Source: Xanthobacteraceae bacterium
Lineage (GTDB): Bacteria > Pseudomonadota > Alphaproteobacteria > Rhizobiales > Xanthobacteraceae
Direction of reading: 5' to 3'
DNA: 41,648 bases
Assembly (NCBI GenBank): GCA_019746355.1
Contig: JAIESC010000138.1
Coordinates: 1 to 41,648, forward strand
The translations under genes were made by a program, and so were the position numbers. The notes under the pieces were generated by a model. The model searched no databases. It was given only the letters and a program-made list of their open reading frames with translations, and was not told the origin of the DNA. Positions 15,748 to 24,703 of this stretch are shown one piece after another (the first letter of the stretch is position 1; every line of letters begins with the position of its first letter).

Positions 15748-16469
15748 GACTTTTGCGCGCCGCTGGCTTCGGCATCGCCGGCGTCTCGATCGCGCTGATC
15801 GCGTCAACAATACTGACCGCGCGCTCCGGCGATCCCGCGTTGTGGCCGCCCGGGCCGGGCGAACCGCGCGTCGAAATCTTCGTCGTGAGCCACGGCTACC
15901 ATTCCGGGCTGGTGCTGCCGCGCGAGGCGATGGCCGAGGCAGCAGGTCAGCGCAGCCACCTCGCGCTCGGTGCCGTGGCGCAGCGGTTTTCCGGCTATCG
16001 CTTCGTCGAGATCGGCTGGGGCGACGAAAGCTTCTACCGCCATGTGCCCAACGTCGCCTCGCTCAGCTTCGGGCTTGCGGTGCGCGCGCTGCTCTGGCCG
16101 GGCAATCCATCGGTGGTGCACGTGGTCGGCCTGCCCGGACCTCCGCGCGAGGCTTTCCCGCGCGCCGATATCGTCCGCGTCGAGCTGTCGAGCGGCGGAT
16201 TTGCGCGCATGCTCGAGGCATTGGAGGCGAGCTTCGGCAAGGAGGGCGGAGCGCCGCCGCCGGAGCCGCTCGGCTCAGGCCTCTACGGGCCGAGCCTGTT
16301 CTATCGCGGCGTCGAGGCGTTTCACGCTTTCAACGTCTGTAACCACTGGGTGGCGCGGCTGCTTGCGGCGGCGGGCCTGCCCGTCGCGCCGGTGCCGGCC
16401 ACGCTGCCGGCGGGCCTGCTGCTCGACCTCGAATGGCGGGCGGGACTCGTTGCCCTGCGGAAAAATTGA
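15744..16469 (+). CDS. DUF2459 family protein
   Basis: A 241-residue protein beginning with a signal anchor (RAAGFGIAGVSIALIASTIL), so probably periplasmic or membrane-tethered. The DUF2459 pattern is visible: VEIFVVSHGYHSGLVLPRE near residues 43-61, GYRFVEIGWGDESFYRHVP near 84-102, and the C-terminal VCNHWVARLLAAAGLPVAPVPA. The family is sometimes labelled urease-associated (TIGR02117), but its biochemical role is unknown. The conserved His, Asp/Glu and Cys positions suggest an enzyme fold, which is inference. The ATG overlaps the metallophosphoesterase stop (ATGA). Confidence 0.82.
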   Translation: MRLLRAAGFGIAGVSIALIASTILTARSGDPALWPPGPGEPRVEIFVVSHGYHSGLVLPREAMAEAAGQRSHLALGAVAQRFSGYRFVEIGWGDESFYRHVPNVASLSFGLAVRALLWPGNPSVVHVVGLPGPPREAFPRADIVRVELSSGGFARMLEALEASFGKEGGAPPPEPLGSGLYGPSLFYRGVEAFHAFNVCNHWVARLLAAAGLPVAPVPATLPAGLLLDLEWRAGLVALRKN

Positions 16470-16549
16470 CCTCACCGTCGAGACCGAACGCGGCATTGCA
16501 TGTGATTGGGCCTTGCGCTCTGATGGCGCAACTTGAGCGGGAGGCGACG

Positions 16550-16966
16550 ATGTCGGACACAGATCATAATGTGGCGCTCCTGAAGGAGGCTTACAAAAAA
16601 TGGGGCGATAGCCTGGGGGCCAGCGTGGATGAGTGGATGAAGATCTGCGCCGATCAGATCTCGTTCGGCTCGATCGCCGAAGGCCCGCCGGGCGCCGAAT
16701 ATCTGACCCAATTCCAGAGCAAGGGTGCGCTGAAAGAATATTTCGCAGGGCTCGAACGCGATTGGCAGATGATCGAATACACCGCCGAGCATTTCGTCGC
16801 CCAGGGCGACCGCGTGGTCATGCTCGGGCGCTGCGGCTGGCGCTACAAGAAGACCGGCAAGGTGGTGTGGACGCGCAAGGCCGACTCCTGGCGCTTCCTC
16901 GACGGCAAGGCGGTCGAATACTACGAGTACTACGACACCGCTCAGGTGCTCGCCGCGCTGTCCTGA
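16550..16966 (+). CDS. NTF2-like / SnoaL-like domain protein
   Basis: A 138-residue cytosolic protein of the nuclear transport factor 2-like fold, as shown by an N-terminal helix (NVALLKEAYKKWGDS), a segment ADQISFGSIAEG, a middle helix KGALKEYFAGLERDW and the beta strands AEHFVAQGDRVVMLGRCGWRYKKTGK and RKADSWRFLDGKAVEYYEYYDTAQV. Such proteins may be small-molecule isomerases or binding proteins; nothing fixes the ligand here. The ATG at 16550 follows a GGGAGG Shine-Dalgarno at 16539-16544. It is 80 bases from the DUF2459 gene and 10 bases from the next gene, so probably part of a short transcript. Confidence 0.8.
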   Translation: MSDTDHNVALLKEAYKKWGDSLGASVDEWMKICADQISFGSIAEGPPGAEYLTQFQSKGALKEYFAGLERDWQMIEYTAEHFVAQGDRVVMLGRCGWRYKKTGKVVWTRKADSWRFLDGKAVEYYEYYDTAQVLAALS

Positions 16967-16976
16967 CCATATTGGA

Positions 16977-17699
16977 ATGCCTGTGATGAATGTATTTCTG
17001 GCCGGTGCGACCGGCGTCATCGGTCGCCCGCTGATCGGGCTGTTGCGCGGGGCGGGCCATTCGGTGACCGGCACGAGCCGGTCGGCGGCGAAGCTTGCCG
17101 CGATCGAGGCGCTCGGCGCCAAGGGCGTTGCGGTCGATGCGTTCGACGCCGAGGGCTTGAAGCGCGCTGTTGCAGCCGCAAAACCCGACGTCGTGATCCA
17201 TCAATTGACCGATCTGCCCGACGTCAGCGATCCGTCGCAGATGGCTGTCGTGCGGGAGAAGAACGGGCGGCTTCGCATCGAGGGCACCGGCAACCTGATG
17301 GCGGCGGCAAAGGCCGCGAACGTCCGCCGCGTCGTCGCGCAAAGCATCGCCTTCGTCTATGCGCCGGGAGCGAAGCCACACCGCGAGGGCGATCCGCTCG
17401 AGACGGAAGCGGCGAACGGCAGCGTGGGAGGCGTCAAAGGGCTGGAACACGCCGTGCTGAACACGCCCGGCATCGACGGCATCGTGCTGCGCTACGGCCG
17501 GCTCTACGGGCCGGGGACCTGGTTCGACAAGCCCGGCAGTCCGGGGTCGCTGACCTGCAGGGCCGCGGCGCAGGCGGCATTGTTGGCCACGACGCGAGGG
17601 ACGCCCGGCATCTACAACATCGCCGAGGACGACGGCACGTTTTCGGTCGAGAAGGCGCGCCGGGAGCTCGGATTTGATCCGGCCTGCAGGGCGGCTTGA
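16977..17699 (+). CDS. NAD(P)-binding epimerase-like (extended SDR) protein
   Basis: A 240-residue Rossmann-fold protein. The dinucleotide-binding motif is MNVFLAGATGVIGRPL (GxxGxxG) at the N-terminus, followed by TSRSAAK, DVVIHQLTDLPDVSD and VRRVVAQSIAFVYAP. The usual YxxxK active site appears degenerate: at the expected place the sequence is NGSVGGVKGLEHAV, with valine where tyrosine would be. The C-terminal part GIYNIAEDDGTFSVEKARRELGFDP is typical of the family. The product could be a binding or redox-sensing protein rather than an active epimerase. An ATG at 16986 is an alternative start. Confidence 0.8.
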   Translation: MPVMNVFLAGATGVIGRPLIGLLRGAGHSVTGTSRSAAKLAAIEALGAKGVAVDAFDAEGLKRAVAAAKPDVVIHQLTDLPDVSDPSQMAVVREKNGRLRIEGTGNLMAAAKAANVRRVVAQSIAFVYAPGAKPHREGDPLETEAANGSVGGVKGLEHAVLNTPGIDGIVLRYGRLYGPGTWFDKPGSPGSLTCRAAAQAALLATTRGTPGIYNIAEDDGTFSVEKARRELGFDPACRAA

Positions 17700-17730
17700 A
17701 TCCGGGGCCTGACTCTGTAAATACGCGCCC

Positions 17731-19383
17731 ATGAACGCACCCATTCGCGCGCCCAGCTCTGGACCTTCTTTGGGCCACAACCGTTCGCCGCTCGCCGATG
17801 CGATCGAGCGCCGGCGCACCTTCGCCATCATCTCCCACCCCGACGCCGGCAAGACCACGCTGACCGAGAAGCTCTTGCTGTTCGGCGGCGCGATCCAGCT
17901 TGCCGGCCAGGTCAAGGCCAAGAAGAACCGCCGCTCCACCCAGTCCGACTGGATGGCGATCGAGCGCGAGCGCGGCATCTCGGTCGTCACCTCGGTGATG
18001 ACCTTCGAATACGGCGATCATGTCTTCAACCTGCTCGACACGCCGGGCCACGAAGACTTTTCCGAGGACACCTACCGGACGCTGACCGCCGTCGACTCGG
18101 CCGTGATGGTGATCGACGCCGCCAAGGGCATCGAGGCGCGAACGCGGAAGCTGTTCGAGGTCTGCCGGCTGCGCGACATCCCGATCGTCACCTTCATCAA
18201 CAAGATGGACCGCGAGTCCCGCGATCCGTTCGACCTGCTCGACGAGATCGAGAAGACGCTCGCCCTCGACACCACGCCGGCGAACTGGCCGGTCGGCCGC
18301 GGCCGCGACTTCGTCGGCACCATCGCCATCGAGGGCGGCGGCGTCCGGCTCCTGGAGGGCGACGCCGGCAAGGCCGGCACCTTGCGGGAAATGACCATTG
18401 AAGAGGTCGCCGCGCTCAATGCCAATCTCGACGCGGCCGCGATCTCCGGCGAATTCGAGCTGGTGCGGGAAGCCTGCAAGCCGTTCGATATGGCGGCGTT
18501 CCGCGAGGGGCATCTGTCGCCGGTGTTCTTCGGCTCGGCGCTGAAGAATTTCGGCGTCGGCGACCTTCTGGACGCGATCGGCCGCATCGCCCCGCCGCCG
18601 CGGGCGCAGAAGGCGGACAAGCGCACCGTCGAGGCCGACGAGAACAACATGTCGGCCTTCGTGTTCAAGATCCAGGCGAACATGGACCCGAACCACCGCG
18701 ACCGCATGGCGTTCGCGCGGCTCTGCTCGGGCAAGCTCACCCGCGGAATGAAGGTCAAGCAGGTGCGCACCGGCAAGTCGATCTCGCTCAATGCGCCGCA
18801 GTTCTTCTTCGCCCAGGACCGCTCGGTCGCCGACGAGGCCTTTGCCGGCGACGTGGTCGGCATCCCCAACCACGGCGCCATCGCCATCGGCGACACGCTC
18901 ACCGAAGGCGAGGACCTGAACTTCGTCGGCGTGCCGAACTTCGCCCCGGAAATCCTGCGCCGGGTGCGGCTGCCCGACGCGATGAAGGCGAAGAAGCTGA
19001 AGGAGGCGCTGCAGCAGCTCGCCGAGGAGGGCGTGGTGCAGGTGTTCCGGCCGCGCGACGGCTCGCCGGCGCTCGTCGGCGTGGTCGGTCCCTTGCAGCT
19101 CGACGTGCTCCGCGTGCGGCTCAAGGACGAATACGGCCTCGAGGTGATGTGGGACACCGCCGAATTCGCGCTGGCGCGCTGGGTGTCCTCGGACGATCCC
19201 AAGGCGCTGGACAAGTTCATTGCCGATCACGGGCTCAGCATCGCCGACGACCTCGACGGCGATCCGGTCTATCTCGCCAAGAACGACTTCTATCTCGGCT
19301 ACACCCGCGAGCGCGCGCCCGGCATCGTCTTCACCGACGTGAAAGATCGGCATGCGAACGCGCAGGCTGCGGGCGGCTTGTGA
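17731..19383 (+). CDS. prfC: Peptide chain release factor 3
   Basis: GTPase that recycles RF1 and RF2 from the ribosome after termination. The 550-residue protein shows the translational GTPase motifs: SHPDAGKTTLTEK (P-loop, residues 35-47), switch I region RRSTQSDWMAIERERGISV, DTPGHEDFSEDTYRTL and NKMDRE. QVKAKKNRRSTQSDWM is typical of RF3 and separates it from EF-G, as does the absence of EF-G domains IV-V. It is about 20 residues longer than usual because of an N-terminal extension (MNAPIRAPSSGPSLGHN). It converges with the outer-membrane protein gene downstream. Confidence 0.95.
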   Translation: MNAPIRAPSSGPSLGHNRSPLADAIERRRTFAIISHPDAGKTTLTEKLLLFGGAIQLAGQVKAKKNRRSTQSDWMAIERERGISVVTSVMTFEYGDHVFNLLDTPGHEDFSEDTYRTLTAVDSAVMVIDAAKGIEARTRKLFEVCRLRDIPIVTFINKMDRESRDPFDLLDEIEKTLALDTTPANWPVGRGRDFVGTIAIEGGGVRLLEGDAGKAGTLREMTIEEVAALNANLDAAAISGEFELVREACKPFDMAAFREGHLSPVFFGSALKNFGVGDLLDAIGRIAPPPRAQKADKRTVEADENNMSAFVFKIQANMDPNHRDRMAFARLCSGKLTRGMKVKQVRTGKSISLNAPQFFFAQDRSVADEAFAGDVVGIPNHGAIAIGDTLTEGEDLNFVGVPNFAPEILRRVRLPDAMKAKKLKEALQQLAEEGVVQVFRPRDGSPALVGVVGPLQLDVLRVRLKDEYGLEVMWDTAEFALARWVSSDDPKALDKFIADHGLSIADDLDGDPVYLAKNDFYLGYTRERAPGIVFTDVKDRHANAQAAGGL

Positions 19384-19422
19384 GTGCGGCGAGGGGTGTA
19401 AACGTTCAGCGCAGCTATCCTC

Positions 19423-20277
19423 TCAGCGCGCGCTGAAGCGGTAGTTGCCGCGGACCGTCACCTGATCCATGGTGAGCCGCAGGTCCGTGGTATTCGCGCC
19501 GAATACGGTGCCGAGGCCATCCGGAACCTGGACCAGCGGGCTCAGACGGCCGAACACGCTGCGCCGGTATTCGGCACCGACACTCCAGGCGTCATCTACG
19601 GCCCAGGCGAAGCCTCCGCCGAGCGTCCAGCCCAAGCGCAGATGAGAGTCGGTGTCGGTCAAGGAGTGAGCGCCGACCGGCAGGATGTTTGCCGGACCAA
19701 ATACCACGGTCGTTGTCGCGTCGACGCGCATACTCGTCAGGGCCAAGCCGCCGGTCCCGTAAAGGAGTGTGCGGTCGAGCGCGTAACCGACACGTCCGCG
19801 CAGAGAGGCCATCCAGTCGACGCTGGTCTTGTAATTGACGGTTACGGTCTGGACGCCGGTCGTCCCGGGGAAGCGGGTCGCGCTTGTTGTTGCCTCGTTC
19901 CTGAGGCCGGTTCCGACGACATCGGCCTCGATGCCGAACACCAGCCGGTCCCGTTGCCAGTTGTATCCGGCCTGCGCTCCGCCCAGCACGGAGGTATCTC
20001 TTCCCTTGGTCGCGGACAGCGATCCAATGGTTCCAGGAACGAGGATGGGGCCGGGAAAGAGGAAGGGGGGAAACACCAAGCCGTTATAGGACCCAACATC
20101 GGTGCGGCTCCATGTTCCGCCCAAGTTGCCGCCGGCATACAGCCCAGACCAGTTCAGCGTCGGCGCAAAAACGGGAGGAGGCTTCTTGGGAGGCGGAGCA
20201 GCCTGCGCGGACGCCGCCGCGAAGCACGCACCAGCCATGACCGCACTTGCGACAACTCTATGCACGATCGCCCCCAC
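19423..20277 (-). CDS. Outer-membrane beta-barrel protein (Omp25/RopB-like porin family)
   Basis: A 284-residue secreted protein with a signal peptide ending near SAQA (residues 1-26) and a proline-rich spacer (PPPKKPPPVF). The barrel has the alternating strands typical of the family: LNWSGLYAGGNLGGTWSRTD, AGYNWQRDRLVFGIEADV, MASLRGRVGYALDRTLLYGTGGLAL, LGWTLGGGFAWAVDDAWSVGAEYRR and the final VTVRGNYRFS. Such proteins are abundant in the outer membrane of Hyphomicrobiales, often with structural or immunogenic roles. The chain ends RFSAR rather than the usual terminal phenylalanine. Expressed from the 210-base region before 20488. Confidence 0.86.
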   Translation of the reverse strand: MGAIVHRVVASAVMAGACFAAASAQAAPPPKKPPPVFAPTLNWSGLYAGGNLGGTWSRTDVGSYNGLVFPPFLFPGPILVPGTIGSLSATKGRDTSVLGGAQAGYNWQRDRLVFGIEADVVGTGLRNEATTSATRFPGTTGVQTVTVNYKTSVDWMASLRGRVGYALDRTLLYGTGGLALTSMRVDATTTVVFGPANILPVGAHSLTDTDSHLRLGWTLGGGFAWAVDDAWSVGAEYRRSVFGRLSPLVQVPDGLGTVFGANTTDLRLTMDQVTVRGNYRFSAR

Positions 20278-20487
20278 GACCGGTGTTGCGTCCTACCGCG
20301 ACACGCGGTCGACCCGGCTCAATGCTAGCAAAACGTGTAACCCGCAGGTGTGACAACTGCGCCACAGTTCGGGACGTATTGGGAGTTGTGCACATCCGCG
20401 CGGATCATCGTCGCGCGACGCCTTTGCCGCGGATCGTGAACCTTTGCTGAGCGAACGCCGGCCAATGCCAGCACTGGCGAGGCGACA

Positions 20488-20600
20488 ATGCGATTTCCTT
20501 TCGATGGGGGTTCGTACGAGGTCGGCCGTTATCGCGGCGCGCCGGTTGTTCTCTCGCCGACATTTTTTCATCACCGCGCTGGTGTTGGCCGTTCCTTCGC
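20488..20600 (+). pseudogene. Out-of-frame N-terminus of the M50 protease gene
   Basis: An ATG at 20488 preceded by GAGG reads MRFPFDGGSYEVGRYRGAPVVLSPTFF, which resembles the N-terminus of site-2 protease homologues leading into their first membrane helix. After the T6 run at 20563-20568 the helix continues only one frame over ([14 protein letters not shown]). Then, near 20610-20620, the frame must shift by one more base to join [10 protein letters not shown] of the downstream frame. Two extra bases in about 60 would explain this. It may be a sequencing error or a real lesion. Confidence 0.6.
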
Positions 20601-21305
20601 ATGTTCAGCTTGCGCGGGCTCGTGCTCGCGGCGTTCTTCATCGCGGTGCTGTTTTTCTCCGTTTCGATCCACGAGCTCGCCCATGCGGCGACGGCGACCG
20701 GCTATCGGGTGGATGTCGCGCGCGTCGAGATCAATATGGCGGGTGGTCTCGCGAGCTTCCGCGGCTGGCCGCGCACGATGCAGCAGGACCTGCTCATCAC
20801 CGCTGCGGGGCCGCTGTCCAATCTGGCATTGGGACTTGCGGCGCTCGCGCTGCCCATGCTCGTGCCTGCGCCCGCACCCGAGATGATCGGGGTCAACGGC
20901 AAGCTCGTGCCCGAGCCGTTTACGCAGCCGTCTATGGCCGCGCAGCTTCTGCGGGCCACGGCCTACGTCAACATCGGTCTTTTCGTGGTCAATCTGCTGC
21001 CGGGCATTCTGCTCGACGGCGGCAAGATCGTCTATCTCCCGGTCGAACAGCGCTGGCATTCGCGCACGGCACTGCTGACCGTGAGTTCGCTCGGCCTGTT
21101 CTTCGCAGCCGTCAACACCTACCTGCTGATCGGCACCATCATCGCCGGCCTCCCGATCTGGGCGCCGCCGACGTTCGGGACGAATTGGGAGGCGTTCAAG
21201 GCGGCGCGCCATGGCCGCCGCGCCAACGGGGATGCGGTGGCGTTCCGAGGTTTTCAGCCGTTTTTGAACGGCTTGCTCAGAAATTTCGAGCCCTTCAGCC
21301 CGTAG
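20601..21305 (+). CDS. Site-2-type (M50) membrane zinc metalloprotease, catalytic body
   Basis: A 234-residue multi-span protein with the zinc site HELAH at about residues 24-28 ([13 protein letters not shown]) and the second M50 motif [13 protein letters not shown] near residues 130-142, whose aspartate is the third metal ligand. Family members cleave substrates within the membrane. As it stands, the frame begins at an ATG without a Shine-Dalgarno and lacks the first membrane helix; the likely original start and helix lie upstream at 20488 in other frames. The catalytic residues are intact. Its last 52 bases overlap the convergent glycosylase gene. Confidence 0.75.
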   Translation: MFSLRGLVLAAFFIAVLFFSVSIHELAHAATATGYRVDVARVEINMAGGLASFRGWPRTMQQDLLITAAGPLSNLALGLAALALPMLVPAPAPEMIGVNGKLVPEPFTQPSMAAQLLRATAYVNIGLFVVNLLPGILLDGGKIVYLPVEQRWHSRTALLTVSSLGLFFAAVNTYLLIGTIIAGLPIWAPPTFGTNWEAFKAARHGRRANGDAVAFRGFQPFLNGLLRNFEPFSP

Positions 21306-21829
21306 CGCCAGGGCAAATCCGCCGCCTTGGTGATGCCGATGCGGATGCCGGTGGCGATCTCCGGCTCCGCGTCGCGCGCGTAAAGCTCGAACGGCAGCTT
21401 GTCGAGGGCGAGCCCGTTGTGGGCCATCGTCACGCTCATCGCCTCGGCGAGGCGTCCGGGGCCGGAGCAAAGCAGCCGCTCATCGGAAAGTCCGCGCCGC
21501 CGCCGCATCTTGGCCAGGCCTTCGACCGGCTCGACCGCCCGGATCAGCACGGCGCTGGCCGAGCCCGCAGGCTCGCAGACGAAGTTCAGGCACCAATGGA
21601 TTCCGTAGGACCTATAAACGTAGGCGTATCCCGGCGGGCCGAACATCACCGCATTGCGGGGCGTCTGGCCGTTGAAGCTGTGCGCCGCCGGGTCGGTGTG
21701 GTGATAGGCCTCAACCTCGACGATCCGGCCGCCGACGCCGCCGATCAGCAGGGTCGCGCCGATCAGGTCCGGCGCGACATGGTGAACGCTTCGCGAAAAG
21801 AACGGGCGACGGATCTTGCGGGCGGCCAT
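21254..21829 (-). CDS. 3-methyladenine DNA glycosylase (AAG/Mpg family)
   Basis: Base-excision repair enzyme removing alkylated purines. The 191-residue protein begins [28 protein letters not shown]. It contains the family core [23 protein letters not shown], where the glutamate of EVEAY is the catalytic base, then [27 protein letters not shown] and [10 protein letters not shown]. The C-terminal substrate loop has [13 protein letters not shown]. The ATG at 21829 is preferred over the longer frame from 21916, whose extra residues are unlike the family. The 3' end overlaps the M50 gene tail to tail. Confidence 0.92.
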   Translation of the reverse strand: MAARKIRRPFFSRSVHHVAPDLIGATLLIGGVGGRIVEVEAYHHTDPAAHSFNGQTPRNAVMFGPPGYAYVYRSYGIHWCLNFVCEPAGSASAVLIRAVEPVEGLAKMRRRRGLSDERLLCSGPGRLAEAMSVTMAHNGLALDKLPFELYARDAEPEIATGIRIGITKAADLPWRYGLKGSKFLSKPFKNG

Positions 21830-22099
21830 TGCGATGTTGCGGTGCGGCCACCACCTGTGGCGTGGCGGCAACAATCTTGGAACATTTGAACTGTACACCG
21901 CCGTGTACTGCACCACGCCGCGATTTGGCCATACCCTTTGATGAAACCAAAGCCCGTTCTGGCCTTTCCGGTTTTTTTAGCCGGAACAAGTAATGGCCGG
22001 GACGGAGTTTTTAATCCGCAAGCGATAATCCCGTGGGGGGAGACAGCGGCGGAGGGGCCGGGGGCAACGCTTTCGGCTGAAACGTCGCAGGATTCTTTG

Positions 22100-23824
22100 A
22101 TGGACGCTCGTACCAAGCTCAAGGCCAAGCTCCCCAGCCGCCACGTGACCGAAGGCCCCGAGCGCGCGCCGCATCGCTCGTACTATTACGCGATGGGTCT
22201 GACCACGCAGCAGATCCATCAGCCGTTCGTCGGCGTCGCCTCCTGCTGGAACGAGGCCGCGCCCTGCAACATCGCGCTGATGCGCCAGGCACAGGCCGCA
22301 AAGAAAGGCGTTGCGGCCGCCGGCGGCACGCCGCGCGAGTTCTGCACCATCACCGTCACCGACGGCATCGCCATGGGCCACGAGGGCATGAAGTCTTCGC
22401 TGCCGTCGCGCGAGGCGATCGCCGACACGGTCGAGCTTACCGTGCGCGGCCACGCCTATGATGCGCTCGTCGGGCTTGCCGGCTGCGACAAGTCGCTGCC
22501 CGGCATGATGATGGCGATGTGCCGCCTCAACGTGCCGTCGGTTTTCATCTACGGCGGCTCGATCCTGCCCGGCACCTTCAAGGGCCAGCCTGTCACCGTG
22601 CAGGACGTGTTCGAGGCGGTCGGAAAATACTCAGTCGGCGCCATGAACGCCGACGATCTCGAAGAGCTCGAGCAGCACGCGTGCCCGTCCGCCGGCGCGT
22701 GCGGCGCGCAGTTCACCGCCAACACCATGGCGACCGTCTCCGAGGCGATCGGCCTGGCGCTGCCGTACTCGGCCGGTGCCCCGGCACCGTATGAAATTCG
22801 CGACGCATTCTGCATGACCGCCGGCGAGCAGGTGATGAAGCTCATCGCCGAGGGCATCCGCCCGCGCGACATTGTGACCAAAAAGGCGCTGGAAAATGCC
22901 GCCGCGGTGGTGGCGGCTTCAGGTGGCTCGACCAATGCTGCGTTGCATCTGCCTGCGATTGCTCATGAATGCGGAATTGACTTCACGCTGTTCGACGTCG
23001 CCGAAGTCTTCAAAAGAACACCATATATCGCCGATTTGAAGCCGGGCGGCCGTTATGTTGCCAAGGACATGTTTGAGGTTGGCGGCATTCCGCTCTTGAT
23101 GAAAACCCTTTTGGATCATGGATTCTTGCACGGGGGCTGCATGACGGTAACGGGCCGTACCATCGCGCAGAACCTGAAGGGCGTGAAATGGAATCCGGAC
23201 CAGGACGTGGTCCGGCCGGCCAACAAGCCGATCACCAAGACCGGCGGTGTGGTCGGACTGAAAGGCAATCTCGCGCCGGAAGGCGCGATCGTGAAGGTCG
23301 CTGGGATGAGTGAATTGAAGTTCTCTGGCCCGGCGCGCTGCTTCGACCGCGAGGAAGACTGCTTCGCTGCGGTCAAGGCGAAGAAGTACAAGGAAGGCGA
23401 CGTGTTCGTGATCCGGTATGAAGGCCCGAAGGGCGGACCGGGCATGCGCGAGATGCTCGCGACCACCGCGGCACTCTACGGCCAGGGCATGGGCGGCAAG
23501 GTCGCGCTGATCACCGACGGCCGCTTCTCCGGCGCCACGCGCGGCTTCTGCATCGGCCATGTCGGGCCGGAGGCCGCGGTCGGCGGCCCGATCGCGCTGG
23601 TCAAGGACGGCGACATCATCGAGATCGACGCCGTCAAAGGCACCATGAACGTCAAGGTTTCGGCCGAAGAGCTCTTAAAGCGCCGCAAGGCGTGGAAGCC
23701 GCGCGAGATCGATTTCGGCTCCGGCTACATCTGGAAATACGCCCAGCAGGTCGGCGATGCCCTGCATGGCGCGGTCACCCATCCTGGCGCCGCCGCCGAG
23801 AAATCGTGTTATGCGGACATTTAG
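22100..23824 (+). CDS. ilvD: Dihydroxy-acid dehydratase
   Basis: Iron-sulfur dehydratase of the valine/isoleucine pathway. The 574-residue length is standard. Cluster cysteines are in [13 protein letters not shown] (C129) and [17 protein letters not shown] (C195, C201). Other ilvD landmarks are [44 protein letters not shown], and the C-terminal [28 protein letters not shown]. The ATG at 22100 follows AGGA and gives the usual [13 protein letters not shown]; an open frame runs back to 21938 but is not family-like. The 270 bases upstream show no attenuator that I could identify. The last 14 bases overlap the exoR-like gene. Confidence 0.97.
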   Translation: MDARTKLKAKLPSRHVTEGPERAPHRSYYYAMGLTTQQIHQPFVGVASCWNEAAPCNIALMRQAQAAKKGVAAAGGTPREFCTITVTDGIAMGHEGMKSSLPSREAIADTVELTVRGHAYDALVGLAGCDKSLPGMMMAMCRLNVPSVFIYGGSILPGTFKGQPVTVQDVFEAVGKYSVGAMNADDLEELEQHACPSAGACGAQFTANTMATVSEAIGLALPYSAGAPAPYEIRDAFCMTAGEQVMKLIAEGIRPRDIVTKKALENAAAVVAASGGSTNAALHLPAIAHECGIDFTLFDVAEVFKRTPYIADLKPGGRYVAKDMFEVGGIPLLMKTLLDHGFLHGGCMTVTGRTIAQNLKGVKWNPDQDVVRPANKPITKTGGVVGLKGNLAPEGAIVKVAGMSELKFSGPARCFDREEDCFAAVKAKKYKEGDVFVIRYEGPKGGPGMREMLATTAALYGQGMGGKVALITDGRFSGATRGFCIGHVGPEAAVGGPIALVKDGDIIEIDAVKGTMNVKVSAEELLKRRKAWKPREIDFGSGYIWKYAQQVGDALHGAVTHPGAAAEKSCYADI

Positions 23825-24698
23825 CGTCGTCACCAGCGTCGCGTTGATTGCGCTCGCCGCAGGCATCGAGCCGACCCGGTCGCTCGACGGCAGCCCATCG
23901 CCGAACCCGGTGATCGCGCCGGGCGTGCAGCCGCTGGCGAGTTCGCTGCCCTCCGGTCCCAAGTCGGTCGCGCCGGGGCTCAAGTCGGCGATCGTTCCGA
24001 CGTCGCCCGGTGAAGCCTATCGCAGCGCCACCGAGGCGCTGAAGACCGGCGAGAAGGCGCAGGCGGTGATGTCGCTGCAATACGCCGCCGAGCACGGCCA
24101 CGGCTTCGCGCTGTGGAAGCTCGGGCGGATGTATGCCGACGGCGACGGCGTCAAGCGCGACGACATCCGCGCGTTCGAGTATTTCCAGAAGTTCGCCGAC
24201 AGCCACGCCGACGACAATCCGGGGAGCGCGCGCGCGCGCTTCGTCGCCAACGCCTTCGTCGCGCTCGGCCACTACTATCTCGAAGGCATTCCGAACTCGG
24301 CTGTGGCGCCGAGTCCCGAGTTGGCGCGGCGCATGTTCGGCCATGCCGCGTCGTATTTCGGCGATCCGGAAGCGCAGTTCCAACTCGCCTCGCTCTATCT
24401 CGACGGCAACGGCGTGGCGCGCGATGCCAAGCGGGCGGTGCCGTGGCTGGTGCTCGCCTCCAACAAGGGCCACTACAAGGCGCAGGCGGTTCTCGGCCGC
24501 ATCCTGTTCAACGGCGAGCACGGCCAGCGCCAGCGCGCCGCGGGCCTGATGTGGATGACGGTTGCGAGCGACGGCCCGGGCGCGAAGGAGGCCTGGATCG
24601 CCCAGTTGCGCGAAACCTCGATCGCGCAAGCGACCAATGACGAGCAGGCGATGGCCTACATCCTGCTCAGGCGCTTCCTCGAAGGCCGTCGCGAGTAG
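23811..24698 (+). CDS. exoR: ExoR-like periplasmic Sel1-repeat protein
   Basis: A 295-residue exported protein: signal peptide [18 protein letters not shown], then Sel1 repeats. Clear repeat cores are [26 protein letters not shown], then [23 protein letters not shown] and [19 protein letters not shown]. The [40 protein letters not shown] section and its order match ExoR of Sinorhizobium, the periplasmic inhibitor of the ExoS/ChvG kinase that controls exopolysaccharide and acid responses. Whether it has that partner here is inference, since chvG/chvI are not in the window. The ATG lies inside the end of ilvD (14-base overlap). Confidence 0.82.
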   Translation: MRTFSVVTSVALIALAAGIEPTRSLDGSPSPNPVIAPGVQPLASSLPSGPKSVAPGLKSAIVPTSPGEAYRSATEALKTGEKAQAVMSLQYAAEHGHGFALWKLGRMYADGDGVKRDDIRAFEYFQKFADSHADDNPGSARARFVANAFVALGHYYLEGIPNSAVAPSPELARRMFGHAASYFGDPEAQFQLASLYLDGNGVARDAKRAVPWLVLASNKGHYKAQAVLGRILFNGEHGQRQRAAGLMWMTVASDGPGAKEAWIAQLRETSIAQATNDEQAMAYILLRRFLEGRRE

Positions 24699-24703
24699 GC
24701 CGC

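Noticed and set aside
20563..20620. Programmed ribosomal frameshifting in the M50 protease
   Set aside because: Joining the frames needs two separate +1 shifts about 50 bases apart, not a single -1 slip on a heptamer; no stimulatory structure was recognised.
21938..22099. N-terminal extension or leader peptide of ilvD rich in Val, Leu, Phe and Ala
   Set aside because: The frame has no stop before ilvD, so it is not a classic attenuation leader, and the extension does not resemble other ilvD proteins.
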